Assembly (NCBI RefSeq): GCF_900156025.1 | Contig: NZ_FTMO01000013.1 | Span: 16,270-80,269, forward strand | From: Allobosea sp. TND4EK4 | GTDB lineage: Bacteria; Pseudomonadota; Alphaproteobacteria; Rhizobiales; Beijerinckiaceae | Length of the DNA: 64,000 nt | Direction of reading: 5' to 3' | Shown here: piece after piece, positions 38,718 through 49,400 of the stretch | Layout: each line of letters begins with the position of its first letter | Position numbering within the stretch: position 1 is the first letter of the stretch | Translations under genes and position numbers: made by a program | Notes under the pieces: generated by a model | Seen by the model: the letters and a program-made list of their open reading frames with translations, nothing else | What the model was told of the DNA's origin: nothing | Database searches by the model: none

Positions 38718-41700
38718 ATGCCCATCCTTGCCCGCCTGCTGCTCGCGCTCACCCTGCTCGTTTCTGCGGCGCCCGCCTTCGCGCAGAAGGCCTATGTGCG
38801 CAACGATCTGGCAGCCGATGGGGTGAGGCTCGAGGAACGGCTGAAACGCGAGGTTGCAGCCGCAAACCGCCCGGCGGCCGATCTCGTGCGGGCTGGCGAG
38901 ATCGCGCTGGCGCGCGGCGACGCCCGGGCCGTCCTGCCGCTCGCCAATGCCGCCGTCGTCGCCGACCCCAACAATGCGACCGCCTGGCGCCTGATGGCGC
39001 GGGCCGCCACCGGGATCGAGCCGCGCGACTACCGCGAGCGCTGGGAGCTGCGCGAGCGCGCCATCACCGCAGCCTATCTGGCCTATAGCCGCGCGGCCGG
39101 CCGCGCCGACGAGGCCGCCTCGCTCGGCGTTCTCGCCCAGACCTTCGAGCGCTACGAACTCTGGCGCCCGGCGCTGACCACCTATCGCCTGAGCCTCGAC
39201 ATCGCGGCCAACCCGGCGCTCCAGAGCGCCTATGAGACCCTGCGCGAGAAACGCGGCTTCCGGCTGGTCTCAAACAAGACCGATTCCGACGCCGCCTCCC
39301 CCCGCGCCTGCTTCGAGTTCTCTGAAGCCTTGGCGCGCGGGCGCGTCGATTTCGCGCCCTATGTCGCGATCTCGGGCGGCAAGGGCGACTTCGCCGTCAG
39401 CGCCGAGGATCGGCAGATCTGCGTCGACGGGCTGAAGCATGGCGAGCGCTACGCCATCGTCATCCGCCAGGGCGTGCCCTCCGCCATCCCCGACGAGACG
39501 CTGCTGAAATCGGCCGACTACGAGATCTATGTCCGCGACCGCACCCCTTCGGTGCGCTTCACCGGCAAGAACTACGTCCTGCCGCGCACAGGTCAGCAGG
39601 GCATCCCGGTCGTCTCGGTCAATGCCGGCCGGCTCGACCTCGAGGTGATGCGGATCGGCGACCGCAACCTGATCAACTCGGTCCATTCCGAGGACTTCCT
39701 GGGCCAGCTCGGCTCCTGGTCGGCCAAGCAGATCGCATCCGACAAGGGGCAGAGCGTCTGGACCGGCACGATGGAGGTGAAGTCCGAACTCAACAAGGAC
39801 GTCGTCACCGCCTTCCCGGTGGTCGAGGCGGTCGGCGCGCTCAAGCCCGGCGTCTATGTGATGTTCGCCAAGCCTTCGGGCGGGGCGGCCTCGGTGCCGG
39901 CCGGCGACGACGGCGACGGCTACGATGACGGCTCCACCCGCGCGACGCAGTGGTTCGTCGTCTCCGATCTGGGGCTCACCTCCTTCTCCGGCCCGGACGG
40001 CGTGCATGTGCTCGCCCGCTCGCTCGCCGATGCCAGGCCCGTCGCCAATGCCGAGATCCGGCTGATCGCCAGGAACAACGAGGTGCTCGGCACCGCCAGG
40101 ACCGACGCCAACGGCTATGCCCGCTTCGATGCCGGCCTCGCCAAGGGCGAGGGCGGCAATGCGCCGGGCCTCGTCACCGCCGGCCTCGCTGAGGATTACG
40201 GCTTCCTCGACCTGAAGCAGACCGCCTTCGATCTGTCGGATCGCGGCGTGAAGGGCCGTGTCGCCCCCGCCGGGCTCGACGCCTATCTCTACACCGAGCG
40301 CGGCGTCTATCGCTCCGGCGAGACGGTGTTCCTGACCACGCTGCTGCGCGATGCGAAGGGCGCTGCCGTCACCGGCCTGCCGCTGACGCTCGTCGTCAAG
40401 CGCCCGGACGGCGTCGAGTACCGCCGCCGTCAGGTCGAGGACCAGGGCGCCGGCGGCCGGGCCTATTCGATCCCGCTCATTGCGGGCGCCGCGACCGGCA
40501 CCTGGCGCGTGCTGGCTTATTCCGACCCCAAGGGCCAGCCGATCGGCGAGACCTCCTTCCTCGTCGAGGACTACGTTCCCGAGCGGCTGGAGCTGACCCT
40601 CACGCCGAAGGCGCCGGTGCTTCAGGCCGGCCAGCCGGCCGAGCTCGACGTCGCAGCCCGCTACCTCTATGGCGCACCCGGCTCCGCCCTCGACGTCACC
40701 GGCGCGATGACGTTGCGCGCCGCAAGCCAGAGCGCGATTCCCGGATTCAAGGACTATCAGGTCGGCCTGACCGACGAGGCCTTCGACCCGGTGCAGACCG
40801 AGTTCGAGGAGAGCGCCACCACCGACGCCGCCGGCAAGGCGACGATCTCGAACCCCGTCCAGCAGGCCGAGACCAACCGCCCGCTCGAGGTCGAAATGAC
40901 CGTGCGCGTCGGCGAGCCCGGCGGGCGGGCCATCGCGCGCTCCGTGACGCTGCCGATCGTGCCCAAGGGCGCGGCCATCGGTGTGCGCAAGGCCTTCAAG
41001 GATGGCGATCTGGGCAACGGCCAGACCGCGAGCTTCGACGTCATCATGGCAAGCGGCGACGGCAGGCGCATCGCCCGGCCGGGCGTGAAATGGGTGCTCT
41101 CCAAGGTCCGCCGCAACTATCAGTGGTTCTTCCAGGACGGCCGCTGGAACTATGAGGGCGTCACCACCACCCGCCGCGTCGCCGATGGCGAGGTCGCGGT
41201 CTCGGCCGATGCGCCGGCAAAGATCGCCGCCCCCGTCGAATGGGGCAATTACCGCCTCGACGTGACCTCGGACGGGGCCGAGGAGGCCGCGACCGCGATC
41301 TCCTTCAGCATCGGCTATGAGAGCGACAAGACCGCCGATACGCCCGACGTGCTCGATGTCGCCCTCGACAAGGCCTCCTACGCCGATGGCGAGAGCCTGC
41401 AGGTGCGGCTCTCGCCGCGCTTCTCGGGCAAGGCGACGCTCGCCGTGATCACCGACAAGGTCGCCGACCTGCGCACCATCGACATCGCCGAGGGCGGCAC
41501 CACCGCGTCTATTCCCGTCAAGGCAGAATGGGGCGCCAGCGCCTATCTCGTCGTGCTCGCGCATCGGCCGATGGACACCGCCGCCAAGCGCCTGCCGGGC
41601 CGCGCCATCGGCCTCTCCTGGTTCCAGATCGGCAAGGAGCAGCGCACGCTCTCGGTCGATCTCGGCGCGCCCAAACTGGTGCGCCCGCTGACGACACTGT

Positions 41701-43976
41701 CGCTCCCGGTGAAGCTCGCAGGGTTCACATCCGGCGAGGAGGCCTATGTCACGGTGGCCGCAGTCGATGTCGGCATCCTCAACCTCACCCGCTATGAGAG
41801 CCCGGACCCGAGCCGCTATTTCTTCGGCCAGCGCCAGCTCGGCCACGATCTGCGCGACCTCTACGGCTATCTGATCGACGGCATGCAGGGTGTGCGCGGT
41901 ACCATCCGCAGCGGCGGCGACGCCGCCCCGCAGCTCGAAGGCGAGAAGCCGACGCAGGAGCCGCTCGCCCGCTATTCGGGCGTGGTCAAGGTCGGGGCTG
42001 ACGGCACGGCGAAGGTCGAGTTCGAGCTGCCCGCCTTCAACGGCACGGTGCGCGTCATGGGCGTCGCCTGGTCGGCCGGGCGCACCGGGCAGGCCAGCGC
42101 GGATGTGATTGTGCGCGACCAGGTGGTGGCGCAGGCGACGCTGCCGCGCTTCCTCGCCATCGGCGACCAGTCGCGCTTCTTCCTCCAGGTCGACAATGTC
42201 GAGGGCCCTGCCGGTGCCTATACCGTCGATCTCGACGTGAAGGGGCCGGTCCTGGTGGCCGCCGACGCGACCCGTCGCACCATGCAGCTCGCGGCCGGCG
42301 CCCGCACGCAGATGACGATTCCCGTCACCGCCGCAGGCCTCGGCCGCGCCGAATTCGATGTCCGCGTCTCCGGACCAAACGGCGTCGGCACGGTGCAGAA
42401 CCTCGCCGTGCAGGTGAAGCCCTCGGCTGCGACGCTGGCCCGCCGCATCGTCCGCTCCATCCCGGGCAATGGCGGGTCCGTCACCGTCTCGGCCGATCTG
42501 CTGGCCGATCTCGTTCCGGGTTCGGGACAGGTTTCGGTGTCGGTCTCGCCCTTCGCGTCGCTCGACGTGCCGGCGCTGCTCAAGGCGCTCGACCGCTACC
42601 CCTATGGCTGCACCGAGCAGACCGTCTCGCGCGCCCTGCCGCTGCTGGCGGTGAACCAGCTCGCCTCGATGGAGAAGCTCGCGCTCGACGACAAGGCCGA
42701 TGAGCGCGTCCAGAATGCGATCGAGCGCGTGCTCGCCCGCCAGGGCGGCAACGGCTCCTTCGGGCTCTGGAGCGTCGGCGGCGACGATCTCTGGCTCGAT
42801 GCCTTCGTCACCGACTTCCTGACGCGGGCCCGCGAGAAGCAGTTCGCGGTGCCGGCCATCGCCTTCAACCTCGCGCTCGACCGGCTGCGCAACCAGGTCG
42901 TCAACACCGGCGACATCAACAAGGGGGAGGCGGCCGGCATCGCCTATGCGCTCTATGTGCTGGCCCGCAACGGCCGGCCGGTGATGGGCGACCTGCGCTA
43001 TCTCGCCGACAACAAGCTCGGCGATTTCGGCACCGCGCTCGGCCGCGCGCAGATCGGCGCCGCGCTGTCGGCGCTGGGCGACCGTACCCGCGGCCGCGCC
43101 GCCTTCTCCAGCGCGCTCGGGCTGTTGCAGCAGGCGAGCGATGACGGGCTCTCGCGGCCCGATTACGGCTCGCGCCTGCGCGATGGCGCCGGCGTGCTGG
43201 CCCTGATCGCCGAATCGAACGGCGAGCGCGCCGACATCACGCGCGCCGTGTCGATCCTCGACGCCACCCGCAACAGCGCCCGCTACAGCTACACCTCGAC
43301 GCAGGAGCAGAGCTGGATGGTGCTGGCCGCACAGGCCATGGCCAAGGACGCCGAGGGCATGACGCTGACCGTCGACGGCGCCTCCCGCAAGGGCCCGCTC
43401 TACCGCACGATTGCCGCCGAGGCGCTGGAAGCCCGGCCGCTGACCATCGCCAATCCCGGCAGCGCCAATGCCCAGGCGGTCATCACCGTTGCCGGCATCC
43501 CGACGGCGCCGGAGCCGGCGCTGAACCAGGGCTTCGGGCTGGAGCGCGTGATCTACACGATGAAGGGCGAGCGGGCCGACCCCGCCCGCCTGCGCCAGAA
43601 CGAGCGCTATGTCGTGGCGCTGACGGTGACCGAGGCCGCCCCGCGCTTCGGGCGCCTGCTGCTGGTCGATCCGGTTCCGGCCGGGCTGGAGATCGAGAAC
43701 GCAAACCTGACGGAGGGCGCCTCGACCGCGGGGCTCGACTGGCTGAAGCAGGAGGTCTCGCCGGTCCACACCGAGGCCCGCGACGACCGCTATGTCGCGG
43801 CCTTCGAGCGGATGGGCGGAAAGAACGACAAGCTCTCCTACACCGTCGCCTACATCGCCCGCGCCGTCTCGCCCGGCCGCTACGTCTCGCCCGCGGCCGT
43901 GATCGAGGACATGTACCGGCCCGACCGCTTCGGCCGCACGGGCTTCGGCACGGTGGAGATCAGCTCGGCGCGGTGA
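38718..43976 (+). CDS. Bacterial alpha-2-macroglobulin (YfhM-like)
   Basis: 1752 residues. A Sec signal peptide (MPILARLLLALTLLVSAAPAFAQ) lacks the lipobox Cys found in the E. coli homologue, so the protein may be soluble in the periplasm. Macroglobulin-type beta domains span ~120-1200 (for example GLDAYLYTERGVYRSGETVFLTTLLRDAKG near 520). The thioester motif GCTEQ is intact (Cys1298 to Gln1301), followed by the helical toroid complement-like domain (SFGLWSVGGDDLWLDAFVTDFL). These proteins trap attacking proteases covalently; with the adjacent PbpC they are thought to protect and repair the cell wall. The ATG at 38718 has GAGG upstream. The pairing with pbpC is the classical one. Confidence 0.96.
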   Translation: MPILARLLLALTLLVSAAPAFAQKAYVRNDLAADGVRLEERLKREVAAANRPAADLVRAGEIALARGDARAVLPLANAAVVADPNNATAWRLMARAATGIEPRDYRERWELRERAITAAYLAYSRAAGRADEAASLGVLAQTFERYELWRPALTTYRLSLDIAANPALQSAYETLREKRGFRLVSNKTDSDAASPRACFEFSEALARGRVDFAPYVAISGGKGDFAVSAEDRQICVDGLKHGERYAIVIRQGVPSAIPDETLLKSADYEIYVRDRTPSVRFTGKNYVLPRTGQQGIPVVSVNAGRLDLEVMRIGDRNLINSVHSEDFLGQLGSWSAKQIASDKGQSVWTGTMEVKSELNKDVVTAFPVVEAVGALKPGVYVMFAKPSGGAASVPAGDDGDGYDDGSTRATQWFVVSDLGLTSFSGPDGVHVLARSLADARPVANAEIRLIARNNEVLGTARTDANGYARFDAGLAKGEGGNAPGLVTAGLAEDYGFLDLKQTAFDLSDRGVKGRVAPAGLDAYLYTERGVYRSGETVFLTTLLRDAKGAAVTGLPLTLVVKRPDGVEYRRRQVEDQGAGGRAYSIPLIAGAATGTWRVLAYSDPKGQPIGETSFLVEDYVPERLELTLTPKAPVLQAGQPAELDVAARYLYGAPGSALDVTGAMTLRAASQSAIPGFKDYQVGLTDEAFDPVQTEFEESATTDAAGKATISNPVQQAETNRPLEVEMTVRVGEPGGRAIARSVTLPIVPKGAAIGVRKAFKDGDLGNGQTASFDVIMASGDGRRIARPGVKWVLSKVRRNYQWFFQDGRWNYEGVTTTRRVADGEVAVSADAPAKIAAPVEWGNYRLDVTSDGAEEAATAISFSIGYESDKTADTPDVLDVALDKASYADGESLQVRLSPRFSGKATLAVITDKVADLRTIDIAEGGTTASIPVKAEWGASAYLVVLAHRPMDTAAKRLPGRAIGLSWFQIGKEQRTLSVDLGAPKLVRPLTTLSLPVKLAGFTSGEEAYVTVAAVDVGILNLTRYESPDPSRYFFGQRQLGHDLRDLYGYLIDGMQGVRGTIRSGGDAAPQLEGEKPTQEPLARYSGVVKVGADGTAKVEFELPAFNGTVRVMGVAWSAGRTGQASADVIVRDQVVAQATLPRFLAIGDQSRFFLQVDNVEGPAGAYTVDLDVKGPVLVAADATRRTMQLAAGARTQMTIPVTAAGLGRAEFDVRVSGPNGVGTVQNLAVQVKPSAATLARRIVRSIPGNGGSVTVSADLLADLVPGSGQVSVSVSPFASLDVPALLKALDRYPYGCTEQTVSRALPLLAVNQLASMEKLALDDKADERVQNAIERVLARQGGNGSFGLWSVGGDDLWLDAFVTDFLTRAREKQFAVPAIAFNLALDRLRNQVVNTGDINKGEAAGIAYALYVLARNGRPVMGDLRYLADNKLGDFGTALGRAQIGAALSALGDRTRGRAAFSSALGLLQQASDDGLSRPDYGSRLRDGAGVLALIAESNGERADITRAVSILDATRNSARYSYTSTQEQSWMVLAAQAMAKDAEGMTLTVDGASRKGPLYRTIAAEALEARPLTIANPGSANAQAVITVAGIPTAPEPALNQGFGLERVIYTMKGERADPARLRQNERYVVALTVTEAAPRFGRLLLVDPVPAGLEIENANLTEGASTAGLDWLKQEVSPVHTEARDDRYVAAFERMGGKNDKLSYTVAYIARAVSPGRYVSPAAVIEDMYRPDRFGRTGFGTVEISSAR

Positions 43977-43999
43977 TGAGGATGGGGCGCACAGGGCCA

Positions 44000-44037
44000 T
44001 CATTCTCGGGCGAAGCGGAGCGAAGCCCGAGCATGAC
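44000..44037. repeat. Short hairpin of the GTCATTCTCGG family between A2M and pbpC
   Basis: TCATTCTCGGGCGAAGC...CGAAGCCCGAGCATGAC, a 38-base hairpin. Its last four bases plus one overlap the pbpC start codon region (ATGACG at 44033), so the hairpin could hide the start site. Confidence 0.75.
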
Positions 44038-46243
44038 GCCGCGCCCCGGCCGCCTTCACAAGCTGGCGGTCGCCGCCGGTATCTGCCTGCTCGCGCTCGC
44101 CACGGCCGCCACCGCCCTCACCCTCTACGCCCGCTCCCTCCCGCCGCTCGATCTTTCCCGCGCGGGGGATCGCTCCACCGTGGTGCTCGACCGCGAAGGC
44201 CGGCTGCTGCGCCCCTTCCTCACCGCTGACGGCCGCTGGAAGCTGCCGGTGACCGGCGAGGACGTCGATCCGCGCTATCTCGCCATGCTCAAGGCCTATG
44301 AGGACAGGCGCTTTGAGGCCCATCGTGGCATCGACCCGCTCGGGATGCTGCGCGCCGCCGGCCAGATGCTGCTCAACGGCCGCGTCGTCTCGGGCGGCTC
44401 GACCCTGACGATGCAGGTCGCCCGCCTGCTCGAGCCGCAGGACGACCGGACCTTGCTGGCCAAGCTTCGCCAGGCCGTGCGCGCGGTCGAGCTGGAGCGG
44501 CGCTTCGACAAGGCTGCGATCCTCGACCTCTACCTGAACCTCGCCCCCTTCGGCGGCAATCTCGAAGGCGTGCGCGCCGCGAGCTTCGCCTATTTCGGCA
44601 AGGAGCCGAAGCGGCTCTCGACCGCCGAGGCGGCGCTGCTCGTCGCCCTGCCGCAATCGCCCGAGACCCGCAGGCCCGACCGCTTCGCCGAGGCGGCGCG
44701 AAAGGCCCGTGCGCGCGTTCTGGCTCGCATCGAGCGCGCCGGGCTCGCCACCGCAGGCGAGGTCGCGGCAGCAGGCGAGGAGGCGGTTCCGGCCGCGCGG
44801 AAGCCCTTCCCGAGCCTCAGCCCTCATGTCGCCGAACAAATGGTGGCGGAAGTCCCCGCGCAGCGCGTCCACCGCCTCACCCTCGACGCCCGCCTGCAGA
44901 AGAGCCTTGAGGCGCTCGCCCATGAGCGCAGCCTCGGCCTGAGCCCCCAGGTCTCGATCGCCATCCTCGCCATCGGCAACGAAACGGGCGCCGTGCGCGC
45001 CTCGGTCGGCGGCGTGGACTACTTTGCCGCCGAACGGGCCGGCTCGCTCGACCTGACGCGGGCGCTGCGCTCGCCCGGCTCGGCGCTGAAGCCGTTCATC
45101 TATGCGCTCGCCTTCGACAACGGCATCGCCCATCCCGAAACCATGCTGGAGGACCGCCCGGCCCGCTTCGGCTCCTATGTGCCGGAGAATTTCGACAGGG
45201 GCTTCCAGGGCATGGTCAGCGCCCGCAAGGCGCTCCAGCTCTCGCTCAACGTGCCGACGGTGGAGCTGCTCTCCGCGCTCGGGCCGCAACGTTTCCTCAC
45301 GAGGCTGCGCGATGCCGGCCTCTCCCTCGCCTTGCCCAGGGAAGGCGGCGCGCCCGGCCTCGCCGTCGGCCTCGGCGGGCTCGGAATCACCCTGCAGGAC
45401 CTGACGCGCGGCTATGTCGGGCTGGCGCGCGGGGGAGAGATGGTGCCGCTGCGGTTCCGGGAGGTGGATTGTTCTTTCGCCGTCATCCTGGGCGAACGGG
45501 GGGAGACCCGCGATCGATGCCGGGACGGTTCAGGCATGGATCCCGGGTCTAAGCCCCGCTCTGCCCGCAATGACGCCACCTCGTTGCCAAATGAACCGGG
45601 CAGAGCCCGCCTCGTCACCCCCGTCGCCGCCTGGTACGTCGCCGACACGCTGCTCGGCGCGCCGCCGCCGCTCAACGCCCCGCCCGGCCGCATCGCCTAC
45701 AAGACCGGCACCTCCTATGGCTATCGGGATGCCTGGGCGGTCGGCTTCGATCGCCAGCACACTATCGGCGTCTGGGTCGGCCGGGCCGATAACGGCGCCG
45801 TGCCGGGACTGGTCGGCCGCCTCGTCGCGGCACCGATCCTGTTCGACGCCTTCGCGAGGCTGGGCATCGATCCGCGCCCCTTCCCGCAGCCGGCCGACGC
45901 GATTATCGCCAGCAGCAACCATTTGCCGCCGCCCTTGCGGCATCTGCGGCAGGACGTGCCCAAGACCGTTGCCGCGATCACGACGCCGCAGCTGCGCCTC
46001 GCCTTCCCGCCGGACGGCGCGCGCATCGACCTGTCGACGGCCAGCCTCGACGGGCTCGCCCAGCTCAATCTCAAGGCGGCCGGGGGCTCGCCGCCCTATA
46101 CCTGGCTCGTCGATGGCGCGCCGGTCACCGCGCCCTTGCGCCGCCGCGAGGCCCAATGGGCCCCGCCCGGCAAGGGCTTCATGCGCATCTCTGTGGTAGA
46201 TGGCAGCGGGGCAAGCGAGAGCGTTTCGGTCAGGTTGCAGTAG
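44033..46243 (+). CDS. pbpC: Penicillin-binding protein 1C
   Basis: 736 residues; bifunctional glycosyltransferase/transpeptidase. A membrane anchor (VAAGICLLALATAATALTLY) precedes the GT51 domain (~60-230; YEDRRFEAHRGIDPLGMLRAA, GGSTLTMQVARLL). Transpeptidase motifs are SALK (S350-K353), SLN (404-406) and KTG (from K557). A PbpC-type C-terminal domain follows (LRLAFPPDGARIDLS). Residues 484-514 are encoded by an in-frame palindromic repeat (45482-45574), between the SxN and KTG motifs, and have no counterpart in the family. The N-terminal MTPRPGRLHKL at 44033 is preferred; the frame stays open to 43973 through a hairpin. Paired with alpha-2-macroglobulin. Confidence 0.93.
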   Translation: MTPRPGRLHKLAVAAGICLLALATAATALTLYARSLPPLDLSRAGDRSTVVLDREGRLLRPFLTADGRWKLPVTGEDVDPRYLAMLKAYEDRRFEAHRGIDPLGMLRAAGQMLLNGRVVSGGSTLTMQVARLLEPQDDRTLLAKLRQAVRAVELERRFDKAAILDLYLNLAPFGGNLEGVRAASFAYFGKEPKRLSTAEAALLVALPQSPETRRPDRFAEAARKARARVLARIERAGLATAGEVAAAGEEAVPAARKPFPSLSPHVAEQMVAEVPAQRVHRLTLDARLQKSLEALAHERSLGLSPQVSIAILAIGNETGAVRASVGGVDYFAAERAGSLDLTRALRSPGSALKPFIYALAFDNGIAHPETMLEDRPARFGSYVPENFDRGFQGMVSARKALQLSLNVPTVELLSALGPQRFLTRLRDAGLSLALPREGGAPGLAVGLGGLGITLQDLTRGYVGLARGGEMVPLRFREVDCSFAVILGERGETRDRCRDGSGMDPGSKPRSARNDATSLPNEPGRARLVTPVAAWYVADTLLGAPPPLNAPPGRIAYKTGTSYGYRDAWAVGFDRQHTIGVWVGRADNGAVPGLVGRLVAAPILFDAFARLGIDPRPFPQPADAIIASSNHLPPPLRHLRQDVPKTVAAITTPQLRLAFPPDGARIDLSTASLDGLAQLNLKAAGGSPPYTWLVDGAPVTAPLRRREAQWAPPGKGFMRISVVDGSGASESVSVRLQ
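45482..45574 (+). repeat. GTCATCCCGG-family repeat inserted in frame within pbpC
   Basis: 93 bases (31 codons), starting at a GTC codon (Val484) and ending AATGAC (Asp514). The inner arm GGCATGGATCCCGGGTC is identical to other family members, while the left arm (GTCATCCTGGGCGAACG) and right end (TGCCCGCAATGAC) have drifted. Encodes VILGERGETRDRC..GSGMDPGS..SARND. Confidence 0.9.
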
Positions 46244-46252
46244 ACCGCCGTC

Positions 46253-46408
46253 GGGGAACCCTCTCCCAAGGGAGAGGGCAGGGCGAGGGGTCGGCCGTTG
46301 GACCCTTTTGCTGAGACCTGGCCGCCGCTACGGCGACGGGGTGCTCATTGGCCCAGGGGCCAACGCATCACCCTGCCCCTCTCCTTGCGGGAGAAGGGTT
46401 CCGCGCGC
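46253..46408. repeat. Large palindromic repeat, CCCTCTCCC family
   Basis: 156 bases between convergent pbpC and the RND gene. Left end GGGGAACCCTCTCCCAAGGGAGAGGG; right end CCCTCTCCTTGCGGGAGAAGGGTTCC, i.e. inverted hairpins at both ends enclosing an unrelated core. Related to 52916-53139. Confidence 0.85.
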
Positions 46409-46465
46409 CCTTTTGTCAGAGGCGTCCGAGGCGGAAGCGGCTCGCCATGGTGCTTTGAAAGACGG

Positions 46466-49400
46466 CTACTCCGCAGGCGCCGGATGGGCGCCATGTGCCT
46501 CGTCATGCGCGCTTTGCCGCGAGCCGTGGACCTTCCGCGCCAGATAGCTGTAGGCGACCGGCACGACATAGAGCGTGAGCAGCGTGCCGAAGGTCATGCC
46601 GCCGACGATGACCCAGCCGATCTGCGAGCGGCTTTCGGCGCCCGCGCCATGGGCGATGGCGAGCGGCACGGCGCCCAGCACCATCGCGCCCGTCGTCATC
46701 AGGATCGGTCGCAGGCGCAGCTCCGCCGCCTCGACGAGCGCGTCCAGCGTCTCCTTGCCCTCCTCGCGGAGCTGGTTGGTGAATTCGAGGATCAGGATGC
46801 CGTGCTTGGTGATGAGGCCGACCAGCGTGATCAGGCCGATCTGGCTGTACACGTTCATCGTGCCCCCGCTGTAATACAGCGCGGCCAGCGCCCCCGTCAG
46901 CGAGAGCGGCACCGAGACCATGATCACGATCGGGTCGACGAAGCTCTCGAACTGCGCCGCCAGCACCAGATAGATGAAGCCGAGCGCCAGCAGGAAGACG
47001 ACGAAGATGCTCGCCCCCGCCTGCTTGAACTCGCGGCTCTGGCCGGAATAATCGACCTGCACCGTCGGCGGCAGCACCCGCGCCGTCGCATCCTCCAGCA
47101 CTTTCAGCGCGTCGCCCAGCGAATAGCCCGGCGCCGGGATGGCGGTGATCGTCGCCGAGCGCAGCTGGTTGAAGCGGATCAGCTCCTTGGGCGCCACGTT
47201 CTCGTCGATCTTGACGAGGCTGGAGAGCTGCACCACCGCGCCGCCGCGGCCCACCAGATAGATCGTCTGCAGCGCTTGGGGCGTGTTGCGCTCCGTGCCC
47301 TCGACCTGCAGCATCACGTCGTACTGCTTGCTGTTCATGTTGAAGCGCGTGACCTGCCGTCCGCCCAGCAGCGTCTCCATGGTGCGCCCGATCACATCGA
47401 CGCCGACACCGAGATCGGCGGCGCGCTGGCGGTCGATCGTCACCTTGATCTGCGGCTTGTCGAGGATGAGGTTGGTCTCGAGATTGGTCAGCACAGGCGA
47501 ATTGGAGACCTCGGCCAGCACCTGGTCGACATAGCGCTTGATCTGCTCGTAAGGCTCCGAGGAGCGTAGCACGAACTCGACCGGCTTGCTGTTGGCGCCG
47601 CCCTGTCCGAGCGAGGGCGGGTTGGTCGCGAACAGGCGGATGCCGGGGATCTGCGACAGGTCGCGGGTGATCTGCGCCGCGAGATCCTGCTGCTTGCGCT
47701 CGCGCTGCTCCCAGGGCTTCAGCCGCGCGAAGGCGATGGCGCGCGTCACGTCCGGGAAGCCGACGATGACCAGCGAGCTCTCGACCTCCTGGATCTTGCT
47801 GAAGAACCGCTCCACCTGACGGGCGTAGTCGGCGGTGAAGGCGAGCGTCGCCCCCTCGGGCGCCACGCCGATCACGTTGATGGTGCCGCGATCCTCGACG
47901 GGCGACAGCTCCGAGCGCAGATGGGTGAAGTAGTAATAGCCGGCGCCGGCGACGCCGACCGCCAGCAGCACGATGACGGGCCGGATCGACAGCGCGCAGC
48001 GCAGCGAGGCGCGATAGCCGCGCGACAGCGCCTCGAAGCCGCGCTCCAGCAGGTTGAACAGCCAGCCATGCTTCTCGTGGTGGCGCAGCAGCTTGGCGCA
48101 CATCATCGGCGTCAGCGTCAGCGCGACGAAGCCGGAGACCAGCACGGCGCCGGCCAGGGTCAGCGCGAACTCGATGAAGAGCTTTCCGGTGCGTCCCGTC
48201 GAGAAGGCCATCGGCGCATAGACCGCGACCAGCGTCAGCGTCATCGCGATCACCGCGAAGGCGATCTCGTTGATGCCGCGGACCGCCGCCGCCGTCGGCT
48301 TCATGCCGCCCTCGATATGGCGGTGGACGTTTTCCAGCACCACGATGGCGTCGTCGACGACGAGGCCGATGGCGAGCACCATCGAGAGCAGCGTCAGCGT
48401 GTTCACCGTAAAGCCGAGCGCATACATCAGCGCGAAGGCGCCGATCAGCGAGACCGGGATCGTCACCAGGGGGATCAGCGTCGCGCGGAACGAGCGCAGG
48501 AAGATGAAGATGATCAGGACGACGAGGACGACCGCCTCGATGATCGTCTGGTAGACCGCCTTGATCGAGCGGTCGATGAAGATCGAGCTGTCGTAGGAGG
48601 GCGCGAGCGACATCCCGTCCGGCAGGTCCTCGACGATGCCGGGCAGCGCCGCGCGGATGCCCGACGAGACGTCGAGCGGGTTGGCCGTCGCCTGCTTGAC
48701 GATGCCGACCGTCACCGAAGGCCGGCCATTGAACCAGGCGGCGTTGCGCTCCTCGCGGGCGCCGAGCTCGACCTTGGCGAGGTCCTTGAGCTTGATCGGG
48801 AAGCCGCTGGCGTCCTTGACCACGATCTCGCGGAACTGCTCCGGCGTCGTCAGGCTGGTCTGCGAGAGGACGGTGAATTCGCGGTCGCTGCTCTCGATCC
48901 GGCCGGAGGGGATCTCGACGTTCTGGGCCTTCACGGCCGCCTCGATCTCCTGGACCGTGACGTTGTAGGCCGACATGCGCGAGCGATCGAGCCAGATGCG
49001 CATCGCGAACTGGCGCTGGCCGAGAATGCGCACCTCCGCCACGCCGGTGATGTTCTGCACCCGCTCGGCGATGAAGCGGTCGGCGAAGTCGGTCAGCTCC
49101 AGCGGGCTGTGCCGCTTCGAGGTCAGCGAGAGGTACAGGATCGGCTGCGCATCGGCCTCGACCTTGGCGATGATCGGCTCGTCGATCTCGTCGGGCATGC
49201 GCCCGCGCACGCGGCTGACGCGGTCGCGCACGTCGGAGGCCGCGACATCGGGATCGACATCGGGGCGGAAACGCACCGAGATCTGGCTGCGCTCCTGCCG
49301 GCTGGTCGAGGAGATGATCTCGATGCCTTCGATACCGGCGATCGAGTTCTCGAGGATCTGCGTGACCTGCGTCTCGATGATCTCGGCCGAGGCGCCGCGA

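Noticed and set aside
39270..44003. A 1577-codon open frame antisense to the alpha-2-macroglobulin gene
   Set aside because: It arises from the GC-rich codon usage of the sense gene; its translation is low-complexity Arg/Gly/Asp/His with no family features.
45482..45574. pbpC insert as an intein or group I/II intron
   Set aside because: It is far too short, lacks splice or endonuclease motifs, and matches intergenic palindromic repeats.
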